Below are positions 47,962 through 55,910 of a stretch of DNA of 64,000 bases, in pieces. Positions within the stretch are counted from its first letter, which is position 1. Each line of letters opens with the position of its first letter. The translations under genes were made by a program, and so were the position numbers. This DNA is from Betaproteobacteria bacterium (lineage in GTDB: Bacteria > Pseudomonadota > Gammaproteobacteria > Burkholderiales > Burkholderiaceae), in assembly GCA_009927445.1 (NCBI GenBank), contig RFMZ01000207.1:32394-96393 (forward strand), in the 5' to 3' direction. The notes under the pieces are model-generated. The model was not told the DNA's origin and did not search any database. It worked only from the letters and a program-made list of their open reading frames with translations.

Positions 47962-48498
47962 ATGACTAGCGTTGATCAATCGAAAGATACACCAGAGGCT
48001 TCACCATTGTTTGATAGTCGAGATTTCCGTAATGCCCTTGGCAATTTTGGGACGGGCGTAACCGTCATCACCACCATTGATCAAGAATTTCGCCCGTATG
48101 GGGTCACCGTTAGCTCATTTAATTCCGTATCACTCGATCCACCCCTCATTCTCTGGTCCCAAGTGCGCTCAGCACCAAGCCACCAAGCTTTTGTGGAGGC
48201 ACCAGTCTTCGTAGTCAATATCCTCGCAGAAAGTCAAAAAGATCTATCCAACCATTTCGCTAAACCCAGCGAAGATAAGTTTAAAGGCATTGCACACCAC
48301 CTCAGCCCCCAAGGTATCCCTATTCTAGATGGCACTCTGGGCCATTTTGTTTGCGCCAAAGAAAGAGAAGTCGACGGCGGAGATCACCTTATTTTTATCG
48401 GACGAGTTCTCAGTTACTCTTACAATACATCTGAACATGCTGCTCCTTTGTTTTTTTGGAAAGGTAAATACCACTCCGCAGCAGACCATGTCACTTAA
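47962..48498 (+). CDS. Flavin reductase family protein (monooxygenase reductase component)
   Basis: A 178-residue FMN-binding split-barrel protein of the HpaC/RutF/NtaB kind, which reduces free flavin with NAD(P)H for a partner monooxygenase. DFRNALGNFGTGVTVITT, GVTVSSFNSVSLDPPLILW and the C-terminal GDHLIFIGRVL are the family's conserved blocks. The ATG at 47962 has GGGAGG about 9 bases upstream; the upstream TTG is not needed. The likely partner is the LLM monooxygenase 3 kb away on the other strand. The GlcG-like gene follows after 32 bases. Confidence 0.92.
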   Translation: MTSVDQSKDTPEASPLFDSRDFRNALGNFGTGVTVITTIDQEFRPYGVTVSSFNSVSLDPPLILWSQVRSAPSHQAFVEAPVFVVNILAESQKDLSNHFAKPSEDKFKGIAHHLSPQGIPILDGTLGHFVCAKEREVDGGDHLIFIGRVLSYSYNTSEHAAPLFFWKGKYHSAADHVT

Positions 48499-48530
48499 AA
48501 TAGTATTTTTAATTAATAGTAAGGATCCAT

Positions 48531-48968
48531 ATGTCAAATGTTAGCCTAGATCAAGCCATAGTGATTGCTCAAACAGCTCTTAAAACTGGCCGTGAAAAGA
48601 AGTTCCATCCCCTAACAGTTGTAGTACTTGATGCCGGTGGGCAAATGAAAACGCTGCTACGTGAGGATGATTGTAGTATCTTGCGCCAAAATATTGCGAT
48701 GGGTAAAGCCTGGGGTTGCCTAGGTATGGGCTTTGGGGGACGTGAACTGTTTCGCCGTCAAGAAAAAATGCCAGCATTTTTTACCGCTTTAAACGCTATG
48801 TCTGATGGCAAAATGGTACCTGTTCCAGGGGGAGTTTTGATTCGAGACGAAGCAGGCAAAATTATCGGTTCAGTTGGTATTACCGGTGACACTTCTGATA
48901 ATGATGAAATTTGTGCAGTTGCTGGAATTTTAGCTGCCAAGCTCGTACCAGATACAGGCGATAAATAG
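48531..48968 (+). CDS. GlcG/HbpS family (DUF336) protein
   Basis: A 145-residue protein with the family segments VSLDQAIVIAQTALKTG, LTVVVLDAGGQMKTLLRED, FFTALNAMSDGKMVPVPGG and GSVGITGDTSDNDE. Members bind haem (HbpS) or occur beside glycolate oxidase and dioxygenase genes as GlcG; the biochemical role is unclear. AAGGA lies about 7 bases before the ATG. It is cotranscribed with the flavin reductase and ends 22 bases before a terminator. A GlcD-like oxidase gene follows in its own unit. Confidence 0.88.
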   Translation: MSNVSLDQAIVIAQTALKTGREKKFHPLTVVVLDAGGQMKTLLREDDCSILRQNIAMGKAWGCLGMGFGGRELFRRQEKMPAFFTALNAMSDGKMVPVPGGVLIRDEAGKIIGSVGITGDTSDNDEICAVAGILAAKLVPDTGDK

Positions 48969-48990
48969 TTTGCTCTTGCGGTTCATCAAA

Positions 48991-49028
48991 AATACGCCTT
49001 GTCGCACCTACAAGTGACAAGGCGTATT
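48991..49028 (+). terminator. Rho-independent terminator after the GlcG-like gene
   Basis: A perfect 13-bp stem, AATACGCCTTGTC at 48991-49003 paired with GACAAGGCGTATT at 49016-49028, 12-base loop, followed by a T-rich but interrupted tract. Confidence 0.8.
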
Positions 49029-49051
49029 TGTTTGTCTGTATTTGTTTGTCT
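49024..49051. repeat. Perfect 14-base tandem duplication
   Basis: GTATTTGTTTGTCT occurs twice head to tail, beginning in the terminator's right arm, so the duplication doubled the T-rich tail of the terminator. No other function seen in the rest of this gap up to 49249. Confidence 0.85.
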
Positions 49052-49249
49052 ATCCGCTTGATTTAAACCTCCAGTTAGTGCTTCAGTAAACACCGTAAAA
49101 CTAGTCTGCACAGTCAAGATCTACGCCTGTAAAAACATTCTCCTTAAATAATCAGCCAGTACAGGATTTGTCAATAAAATAGGTCCTTACAATAGTTCAC
49201 ATATACTCAATTCAACCAACCGATAGCTCGTCTCAAGAAGAAAGTACGT

Positions 49250-50665
49250 ATGCATGAATGGCAAAATACCCTAGCGCAAATTGTTGGCGCTAATCACGTT
49301 CTCACCGATGCGGATGCCAAACCATTTTTAACGGATTGGCGCGGGAAGTTTTCTGGGCAAGCAAAAGCGGTAGTTCGACCCAAAAACACGCAAGAAGTAG
49401 CTGCAATTGTAAAGTGGTGCTATCGCCACCAAGTCCCAATTATTCCTCAAGGTGGCAATACGAGCCTGGTGGGGGGTGCAGTCCCCAATCAATCTGGGGA
49501 TGGCATCGTTCTTCTGATGACCCGCATGAATCAAATTGATGAAACTGATCTGGATAATGACACGATCACTCTAGGAGCTGGTTGTGTTTTACAGGATGTC
49601 CAAGAACATGCCTTTAAAAATAATCGCTTATTTCCGCTCTCTTTAGGAGCAGAAGGATCTTGCACGATCGGCGGTAATTTAGCAACGAATGCAGGTGGTA
49701 CACAGGTCATCCGGTATGGCAATATGCGTTCTCTCACTTTAGGCCTAGAGGTTGTCGGTGCAAATGGCGCCGTTTGGGATGGTCTGAGGGGACTGCGTAA
49801 GGATAATACTGGCTACGCCCTCCGAGACTTATTTATTGGCAGTGAGGGCACTCTAGGAATCATTACTAAAGCGACTATTCAATTATTCCCATTACCTGCT
49901 GCACAGTGCACCGCGATGGTCGCGATTGCATCCATTGAAGAAGCTTTACAGTTACTCAAATTAGTAAAAAAGGGCTTTGGCCCTGCTCTCACTGGCTTTG
50001 AAATCATGTCTAATCAAACTCTTCAAATGGTTGAACAAGCCTTTACTAACCAACACATCCCCTTTAGCAATCCCAGTAAAACAGCCCCATGGTTTGGCTT
50101 GATTGAATTATCCGATAGCGAGAGTGCAGAGCACGGTCAACAACAATTTGAAAACATTTTAGGTCAAGCGCTTTCTGAAAATATAATTCAAGACGCAGCA
50201 ATTGCAAATAACCTTACTCAAAGCAAAGCTTTTTGGCATCTGCGAGATAGTATCAGCCTAGCCCAAAACCAAGCCGGTAAAAGTATCAAAATGGATATCA
50301 CCATACCTATCTCACGTATCCCAGAATTTATAAGACAAACTGACCAAATCCTCCAAGAAAAATTTCCAGGTATTGTCAATCTGAGCTTTGGTCATTTAGG
50401 AGACGGAAATATTCATTACAACGTCGGTGGTTCTGTCAATTTCAACGATGCGGATATTGTTAACGCAGAAGCATCCGTTTACGAATTAGTTCATCAACAA
50501 GTTTATGCAATGAATGGCTCTATTAGCGCAGAACATGGTATTGGCCAATTAAAAAATCAGGCCCTCAGGCAATACAAAAGTCCCATTGAAATGCAAATGA
50601 TGCGCGCCATTAAAGATACCCTAGACCCGCAGGGAATCTTCAATCCAGGAAAAATTTTTACTTAA
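49250..50665 (+). CDS. FAD-binding oxidoreductase, GlcD / D-2-hydroxyacid dehydrogenase type
   Basis: A 471-residue flavoprotein of the PCMH (FAD_binding_4) family. The FAD domain shows VIPQGGNTSLVGGAVPN near residue 65 and SLGAEGSCTIGGNLATNAGG near 130; the C-terminal domain has NLSFGHLGDGNIHYNV and SAEHGIGQLK with metal-binding histidines. This is the layout of D-lactate, glycolate and D-2-hydroxyglutarate dehydrogenases. The hydroxyacid is unknown; the neighbours suggest a product of the catabolic island. Convergent with the molybdenum hydroxylase genes. Confidence 0.9.
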   Translation: MHEWQNTLAQIVGANHVLTDADAKPFLTDWRGKFSGQAKAVVRPKNTQEVAAIVKWCYRHQVPIIPQGGNTSLVGGAVPNQSGDGIVLLMTRMNQIDETDLDNDTITLGAGCVLQDVQEHAFKNNRLFPLSLGAEGSCTIGGNLATNAGGTQVIRYGNMRSLTLGLEVVGANGAVWDGLRGLRKDNTGYALRDLFIGSEGTLGIITKATIQLFPLPAAQCTAMVAIASIEEALQLLKLVKKGFGPALTGFEIMSNQTLQMVEQAFTNQHIPFSNPSKTAPWFGLIELSDSESAEHGQQQFENILGQALSENIIQDAAIANNLTQSKAFWHLRDSISLAQNQAGKSIKMDITIPISRIPEFIRQTDQILQEKFPGIVNLSFGHLGDGNIHYNVGGSVNFNDADIVNAEASVYELVHQQVYAMNGSISAEHGIGQLKNQALRQYKSPIEMQMMRAIKDTLDPQGIFNPGKIFT

Positions 50666-50695
50666 AAAATTCCCCGTTACCCGACAACGCCCCCC

Positions 50696-52825
50696 CTAGC
50701 TCGATATTAATTGTGCCAAGCGCTCAGCAGATAAGGGTAAATGCCGCGCCCGAATCCCTAGAGCACTTGCCAAGGCATTGGCAATGGCCGCACCGGTTGG
50801 ACCCGCAGAGGCTTCACCGCCGCCAAGACTTGGCTGATCTACTTGATCGAATAACTTTACTTCGACCTCCGGCACTTCATCAAACATAAGTATTGGATAG
50901 GTATCCCAAGTTTTTGATAATACACCTTGCTGATCCCAAGTAACCATCTCTTTTAAAGTCCAACTCATCGATTGAATAATGCCACCTTCAATTTGATTAG
51001 CTAAGCCGTCGGGGTTAATAATTTTGCCAACATCGGTTGTGCACCAAAAGTTTTCTACATGAATCTTTTCTTCAACACGAATCTTAGCGATGACAGCGCA
51101 ATAGGCACCAGCATTTTTATAACGACTAAAAGCCACTCCTAGACCGGTTCCCTCGGGCAATTGATCCCGACTTGACCAATCAGCCATCAAGGCAACTTCC
51201 GTGAGCAAATTGCGTGAGCGTGGGTCCTTTAAATACGATAAGCGCAGTGCAATTGGATCTTGACCAAGATCAAGAGCTAATTCATCCATGAAGGATTCCA
51301 TTGCAAAAACATTTAAATAAGCACCAAGACTTCTTAAGGCCGAAGTGCGCAGCGGCACTTGAGGCACCATGTGGTGAGTCAAAATTTGCTGGGGAAAATC
51401 GTACAGAGAAATCGCATTACGTAAGCCCCCGCCCTGCGGCAAAGGATTATCTTTGGTCACATCCACCGGATGTGGTGGATCAATCATATACGCACCAAAT
51501 AAGTTCAACCCGCCACCAGATCCTGGTCTAGCGATATGTGTCGGGGACCAAATATGTGTTGCAAATCGTACGACTCGGCCAGCCTCATCTAAGCCCGCCT
51601 CGATTTCTGACATACTGGGTGCACCAAATGGACTGGCTGCTAACTCCTCTTCACGCCCCCACTGCACACGGATCGAAAAACCAGTTTCTTTCGCTAAAAA
51701 AGCCGCATCAAATCCAACGTCATCCGCACTATTATGTCCATAACAACCAGCGCCATGCGCATGAATTACCTGCACAGTATGGGGCTCTTGACGCAAGGCC
51801 TTCGCAATTGAATCTCGCAGCAAATGAGGCCCTTGCGTATGGGACCAAACCGTAATCTGACCATCCTTGATTTGTGCTAAAGCACAGGCCGGCCCAATAG
51901 AGGCATGCGCAATAAATGGTCTGGTGTATCGCGCCTGTATTGTCCTAGTAACTGGTTGAGCACTGCCATGCTCATAAACCACTTCCGTACCGGATGGAGA
52001 CGACAATAGCATCGACTCCGTATCCGTTTGCACACCAACGTATGGGGGGGTCTTCCAGGTTACTAAGTCTTGTGCCTTAGCTGCGGCGTCAACTAACAAA
52101 GCTTCATTTTGCCCTATTAAGGCTAAGAAATTCCCACTTCGAACTACTTGTTCGACGCCCGCTAAGGCTTTCATGGTGGCTAAATCTATCGTCTCTATCG
52201 TCGATAAAACATGGCCACTACGAATCATCCTGGCATGGCGCATTTCTGGTAAAACCATATCATGGATAAAAGCCGCACCGGTTAACTTGGCAATTAAATC
52301 ATCACGAGCAATGTCTTGACCAACAACTTGCATCTTGACCTGCTGCAAAGATTGATCAATTTCTATTGAACCCTGAATCGGTACGTTTAAATTAACCTGC
52401 GACGCTAACTCCGCATAAGATACCGTTCGATTTGATGGGCTTGTTGAACTCGAAAAAATTCCATGTCGAATCTCAATTAAGCCTACTGCAACGCCTAAGT
52501 TTTTTGCAGCTGCTTGTAAAAATAACCAACGCGCAAAACCCAAAGCAGATTTTAGGGCTGCCCCACCATTTTCAATAGATAAACTACCAGCCGTGTACCA
52601 CTCATTGGGAGCAACCGCCGTATTGCCTGCAACCCAATGTATTTGGGTCAAATCAAGGCCTAACTCCTGCGCCGCAATTTGCCTAAGCGCCGTTTGGATT
52701 CCCTGCCCTAGTTCAACCTTTCCAGTGTAGACGGTTAGTCGCGGTAAATGATCAAGGCCAAACCACTGTGTAAGAAGTGGATGCGATACGATATTCGCTG
52801 GCAAACTCATTTGGACCTGATTCAT
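50696..52825 (-). CDS. Molybdenum hydroxylase large subunit (xanthine dehydrogenase family, IorB/NicB-like)
   Basis: A 709-residue molybdopterin-cytosine-dinucleotide-type subunit. KVELGQGIQTALRQIAAQEL at the N-terminus, GAGCYGHNSADDVGFDAA in the middle and GGGEASAGPTGAAIANAL with the catalytic Glu near the C-terminus mark the isoquinoline 1-oxidoreductase / nicotinate dehydrogenase branch. Such enzymes hydroxylate N-heterocycles or oxidise aldehydes with water as oxygen source. No cytochrome c domain is attached, unlike Pseudomonas NicB. The ATG overlaps the small-subunit stop (ATGA); a second ATG five codons in is possible. No cofactor-insertion gene is nearby. Confidence 0.92.
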   Translation of the reverse strand: MNQVQMSLPANIVSHPLLTQWFGLDHLPRLTVYTGKVELGQGIQTALRQIAAQELGLDLTQIHWVAGNTAVAPNEWYTAGSLSIENGGAALKSALGFARWLFLQAAAKNLGVAVGLIEIRHGIFSSSTSPSNRTVSYAELASQVNLNVPIQGSIEIDQSLQQVKMQVVGQDIARDDLIAKLTGAAFIHDMVLPEMRHARMIRSGHVLSTIETIDLATMKALAGVEQVVRSGNFLALIGQNEALLVDAAAKAQDLVTWKTPPYVGVQTDTESMLLSSPSGTEVVYEHGSAQPVTRTIQARYTRPFIAHASIGPACALAQIKDGQITVWSHTQGPHLLRDSIAKALRQEPHTVQVIHAHGAGCYGHNSADDVGFDAAFLAKETGFSIRVQWGREEELAASPFGAPSMSEIEAGLDEAGRVVRFATHIWSPTHIARPGSGGGLNLFGAYMIDPPHPVDVTKDNPLPQGGGLRNAISLYDFPQQILTHHMVPQVPLRTSALRSLGAYLNVFAMESFMDELALDLGQDPIALRLSYLKDPRSRNLLTEVALMADWSSRDQLPEGTGLGVAFSRYKNAGAYCAVIAKIRVEEKIHVENFWCTTDVGKIINPDGLANQIEGGIIQSMSWTLKEMVTWDQQGVLSKTWDTYPILMFDEVPEVEVKLFDQVDQPSLGGGEASAGPTGAAIANALASALGIRARHLPLSAERLAQLISS

Positions 52826-53304
52826 TGCGATACCCCCTCTTTTAGTTGCTCTATGACGCGATCAATGGCGCGCAATATCCGAATGTGTGTCCCGCATCGA
52901 CATAAGTGTCGATTTAAAGATTCGTTGAGATCTTCTCGAGATGGCGAAACATTTTGATGAAGTAATGCCGTGACGGACATCAATATACCGTTAATACAAT
53001 AACCACACTGGGCTGCTTGCTCAGTAATAAAAGCTGCTTGCACCATTTTTCCAATCGGATCTGTAACTAAACCCTCTGGGGTGAGGACTGATTTTTGCGC
53101 AACGGACCAAAGTGGCGTGTCACAGGACTGCATTGCCTGTCCATCAACAATCACAGTGCAAGCCCCACAATTGCCAGTTCCACAACCAAAACGTGTCCCT
53201 TTATGATCCAAGTCATTGCGAATAACGTATAAAAGTGGGGTCTGATCACTGACATGAACAGCCGCGTTTTTTCCATTCAGTACAAACTCCGTAGAACTAG
53301 TCAT
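52822..53304 (-). CDS. Molybdenum hydroxylase [2Fe-2S] subunit
   Basis: A 160-residue electron-transfer subunit with two [2Fe-2S] clusters: plant-type cysteines in RFGCGTGNCGACTVIVDG and the Cys of MQSCDTP, and the second cluster in QCGYCINGI and HLCRCGTH. This is the small subunit of IorAB/NicAB-type hydroxylases. It precedes and is translationally coupled to the large subunit, and there is no separate FAD subunit, so electrons must leave by an unidentified carrier. Confidence 0.95.
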   Translation of the reverse strand: MTSSTEFVLNGKNAAVHVSDQTPLLYVIRNDLDHKGTRFGCGTGNCGACTVIVDGQAMQSCDTPLWSVAQKSVLTPEGLVTDPIGKMVQAAFITEQAAQCGYCINGILMSVTALLHQNVSPSREDLNESLNRHLCRCGTHIRILRAIDRVIEQLKEGVSQ

Positions 53305-53338
53305 AGTTACTTTTACCTCTTTAAACGATTTAAAATAT

Positions 53339-54226
53339 TTACTTAGAATGCGTCTTAATAAACCAAGCAGGAACCTCTAAACCATCAGCTTCGCCCAGAC
53401 CAGCAGCAGAAGTTTTATCAAATTCTTTTAATGTAGCGCTCGTGACTGGAATATCCCAACCCATTGATTTGGCCTCCTCGATCATCGTGCGTAAATCTTT
53501 ACGAATGTTATCTAATGTAAATGCAGCATTGGGAGATACTTGGCCTTTTAAAGATGCCACAATTGCAGGTGCTCTGGCTTTCAACATATTTGGCGCACCA
53601 GATGTGTCCGATAAAATATCAATTAAGCGCTCTGGTGAGATATCTAATTTCGAAGAAATGGATAAAGCTTCACTAAAAGATTGCCAAAATACTAATAAGG
53701 GTAAGTTCACTGACAGTTTGAGCGTTGTGCCAGAGCCATTTGGACCAACATGCTCCACGCGTCGACACAACTGATCAAGAATCGGTTTGGCTTTAGCAAC
53801 GTCTTCATCTGAGCCACCAACTAATCCAAGTAGCTTACCATCTCGCGCAGGCCCAACCGTACCCCCAACGGGACAATCAATAACTCCCCCACCCTTGGCC
53901 AAGACATCCTTGGCAAGGGCAATCGAAGTGGATGGTCGAACCGTACTCATCTCAATCAATAACTTCCCAGACAAATCAGCCTCCAAGACACCGCCAGCTC
54001 CACGATAAGCTGAGTCTATAGCTGCACCATCGGTCAATATGGAAATCGTGATTTCGCAGGCAGCAACAACCGCCGATGGACTTGAAGCAGTCTTTGCACC
54101 TAGCTCAACTAATGGCTCAGTTTTGGCCATGGAGCGATTCCAAATAGTTACCTCATGGCCACAGGCCAAAAGTCGTTGAACGATTGCTCCGCCCATACGT
54201 CCTGTTCCAATCAAGCCAATTTTCAT
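53339..54226 (-). CDS. 3-hydroxyisobutyrate dehydrogenase-family oxidoreductase
   Basis: A 295-residue beta-hydroxyacid dehydrogenase. It has the Rossmann GLIGTGRMGGAIVQRLL, substrate loop DCPVGGTVGPARDGKL and the catalytic lysine in GSGTTLKLSVNLP near residue 170. The family includes 3-hydroxyisobutyrate, tartronate semialdehyde and 2-(hydroxymethyl)glutarate dehydrogenases; the substrate here is open. It is first in a minus-strand unit with the molybdenum hydroxylase genes (34 bases) and divergent from the ABC importer, sharing a region with two candidate operators. Confidence 0.9.
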   Translation of the reverse strand: MKIGLIGTGRMGGAIVQRLLACGHEVTIWNRSMAKTEPLVELGAKTASSPSAVVAACEITISILTDGAAIDSAYRGAGGVLEADLSGKLLIEMSTVRPSTSIALAKDVLAKGGGVIDCPVGGTVGPARDGKLLGLVGGSDEDVAKAKPILDQLCRRVEHVGPNGSGTTLKLSVNLPLLVFWQSFSEALSISSKLDISPERLIDILSDTSGAPNMLKARAPAIVASLKGQVSPNAAFTLDNIRKDLRTMIEEAKSMGWDIPVTSATLKEFDKTSAAGLGEADGLEVPAWFIKTHSK

Positions 54227-54348
54227 CCTGTCTCCCTAGTTAATGAGTAATATATCTCGTATTTAGTTACATTTTTTGCTTGGATAAGTACAAATATCCT
54301 AAAACATCTTAAATGATCTCAATTTAAGCCGTTTGAAATATTCAAAAC

Positions 54349-54377
54349 ATCATAAATAGTAGTGATCAAATAATCAA
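54349..54377 (-). promoter_or_regulatory. Predicted promoter of the dehydrogenase-molybdenum hydroxylase unit
   Basis: On the minus strand TTGATT at 54372-54377, a 17-base spacer and TATGAT at 54349-54354. The leader to the dehydrogenase ATG would be about 115 bases. The -35 box overlaps candidate operator c. Confidence 0.55.
54363..54376 (+). promoter_or_regulatory. Candidate operator, copy c
   Basis: TGATCAAATAATCA, matching WGATCA-NN-YRATYA; it covers the -35 box and part of the spacer of the minus-strand promoter. Confidence 0.55.
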
Positions 54378-54570
54378 TAGTGGAACAAAAATTTGGCTAA
54401 TTATTTCATCTTTGTCAGCATTGCGCCGAAAATTACAAATCTCAAAAGGCTACTTCAAACCCATAACTAAGTACTAACCCTTATATTTTAACTCTTCAGT
54501 TTGCATTATTCTCAAAAGATTATGCATTCGCGAGTATGATGAGGTCACCTAAATCATCCTAGATTTAGTA

Positions 54571-54599
54571 TTGATCAGTTAATCACTTAATTGTATAAA
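54571..54599 (+). promoter_or_regulatory. Predicted promoter of the ABC importer operon
   Basis: TTGATC at 54571-54576, a 17-base spacer and TATAAA at 54594-54599. Transcription would start near 54606, about 34 bases before the ATG at 54640, which has GAAGGAG upstream. Confidence 0.55.
54572..54585 (+). promoter_or_regulatory. Candidate operator, copy d
   Basis: TGATCAGTTAATCA, matching WGATCA-NN-YRATYA; it covers the -35 box and spacer of the ABC operon promoter. A third half-site-like TAATTG follows at the same 8-base spacing. Confidence 0.55.
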
Positions 54600-54639
54600 A
54601 TTTTTTTAACGAGTAGACCTTGACCTGAAGGAGTTATAT

Positions 54640-55890
54640 ATGAGTTTTGATCGTCGTTCATTTTTGCAAGGTACTGCTGCAGCAGGTCTAAGCTTAGCTG
54701 CGCCAGGCATCATCCGCGCCCAAGGTTCTAATGAGCCAATCCGTCTAGGACTTCTCACTGTAAAAACAGGGCCCCTAGCTTCTGGTGGAATCGATATGGA
54801 AATCGGTCTAAAACAGTGGCTAGCTGAAAATAATAATATGATGGCCGGCCGAAAAGTTGAACTGACCGTCGCCGATACCGGTGGAGTTCCCGCAAATACT
54901 AAAACAAAGATTTCTGAACTCTATGAGCGCAATAAAATTCATGCCTTAATGGGCCCACTCGCAGCCTTTGAAGCCCTAGCAGTCGATGACTACATTAAGG
55001 CTCAAAGAATTCCAACTCTTTCCGTGGCAGCGGCCGAAGATATGACTCAGCGTAAAGCGAATCCTTGGTTTGTCCGAGCAACCTCAACTTCATCGCAATG
55101 TGCTCACCCAATGGCAGATTACTGTGCCAAAATTAAGGGATACAAACGGATGATCGTGATTGCTGACGATATTGCTTATGGTCACGAAATGCTTGCCGGC
55201 TTTCAGCGTGTCTTTGAGGAAAATGGCGGAAAAATTGTCCAAAAACTCTTTCCACCACTAACAGTTCCTGATTATGGTAGCTTCTTGGCTCAACTGAATC
55301 CTAAAGTCGATGCCATCTTCTTGGGCTTTGCTGGTTCAAATGGCTTTCGGTTCATTCGCCAATTCAATGAGTATGGTCTAAAAGGTAAAATGGCCATTGT
55401 CGGTGGTATGACAGCACTCGATGAGGCAGTTCTTAAAAACATGGGCAATGAAGCACTCGGCATTGAAACGGCTTGCTGGTATTCTGCTGAATTAAACAAC
55501 CCAATTAACAACAAGTTTTCTCCAGCATTTCGGGCGGCCAACAAATACGACCCAGGTTTTTACGCAGCGAGTACCTTTGTCAACGCCGCTATTCTGGACG
55601 CAGCATTAAAAGTAGTTGGTGGTAATGCCTCGAATCGTGATGGACTTATGGCCGCTCTACGTAAAACAAATCTACCAACCGCTCGAGGGCCTGTATCCTT
55701 TGATAGTTATGGCAATATCGTCGGCGATGTCTTTATCCGAAAAGTCGAGCGCAAAGATGGTCGCCTAGTAAATACCGTGACGAAAACTTATACGAACGTG
55801 AGTCAGTTTTGGACCTACGAGCCAAAAGGTTTCTTAGCCAATCCTGTTTATTCCAGAGACTATCCACCCGCCAAAAATATTGAATCTTAA
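54640..55890 (+). CDS. ABC transporter substrate-binding protein, Tat-type signal (LivJ/Peripla_BP_6 family)
   Basis: A 416-residue periplasmic binding protein. The N-terminus SFDRRSFLQGTAAAG... with cleavage near IIRAQ is a twin-arginine signal, so it is probably exported folded. The mature part has the type I fold of branched-chain amino acid/amide binding proteins (IRLGLLTVKTGPLASGG, YGHEMLAGFQRVFEENGG, DAIFLGFAGSNG). It is a close paralogue of the Sec-type protein at 60497-61759. First gene of a five-gene importer operon; the ligand is probably the island's substrate. Confidence 0.92.
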   Translation: MSFDRRSFLQGTAAAGLSLAAPGIIRAQGSNEPIRLGLLTVKTGPLASGGIDMEIGLKQWLAENNNMMAGRKVELTVADTGGVPANTKTKISELYERNKIHALMGPLAAFEALAVDDYIKAQRIPTLSVAAAEDMTQRKANPWFVRATSTSSQCAHPMADYCAKIKGYKRMIVIADDIAYGHEMLAGFQRVFEENGGKIVQKLFPPLTVPDYGSFLAQLNPKVDAIFLGFAGSNGFRFIRQFNEYGLKGKMAIVGGMTALDEAVLKNMGNEALGIETACWYSAELNNPINNKFSPAFRAANKYDPGFYAASTFVNAAILDAALKVVGGNASNRDGLMAALRKTNLPTARGPVSFDSYGNIVGDVFIRKVERKDGRLVNTVTKTYTNVSQFWTYEPKGFLANPVYSRDYPPAKNIES

Positions 55891-55910
55891 CCCTTTTTAG
55901 AAATACAAGT

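Larger units (their letters stand above)
54227..54639. other. 413-base divergent control region between dehydrogenase and ABC importer genes
   Basis: AT-rich region with two predicted promoters facing outwards and one candidate operator at each (separate entries). The remaining sequence shows no open frame with a ribosome site and no strong hairpin. Confidence 0.7.

Noticed and set aside
43742..48498. A Rut-type pyrimidine degradation operon (RutA/RutF/RutD-like genes)
   Set aside because: The oxygenase resembles ketone/limonene-type LLM enzymes more than RutA, and RutB, RutC, RutE and RutG are absent.
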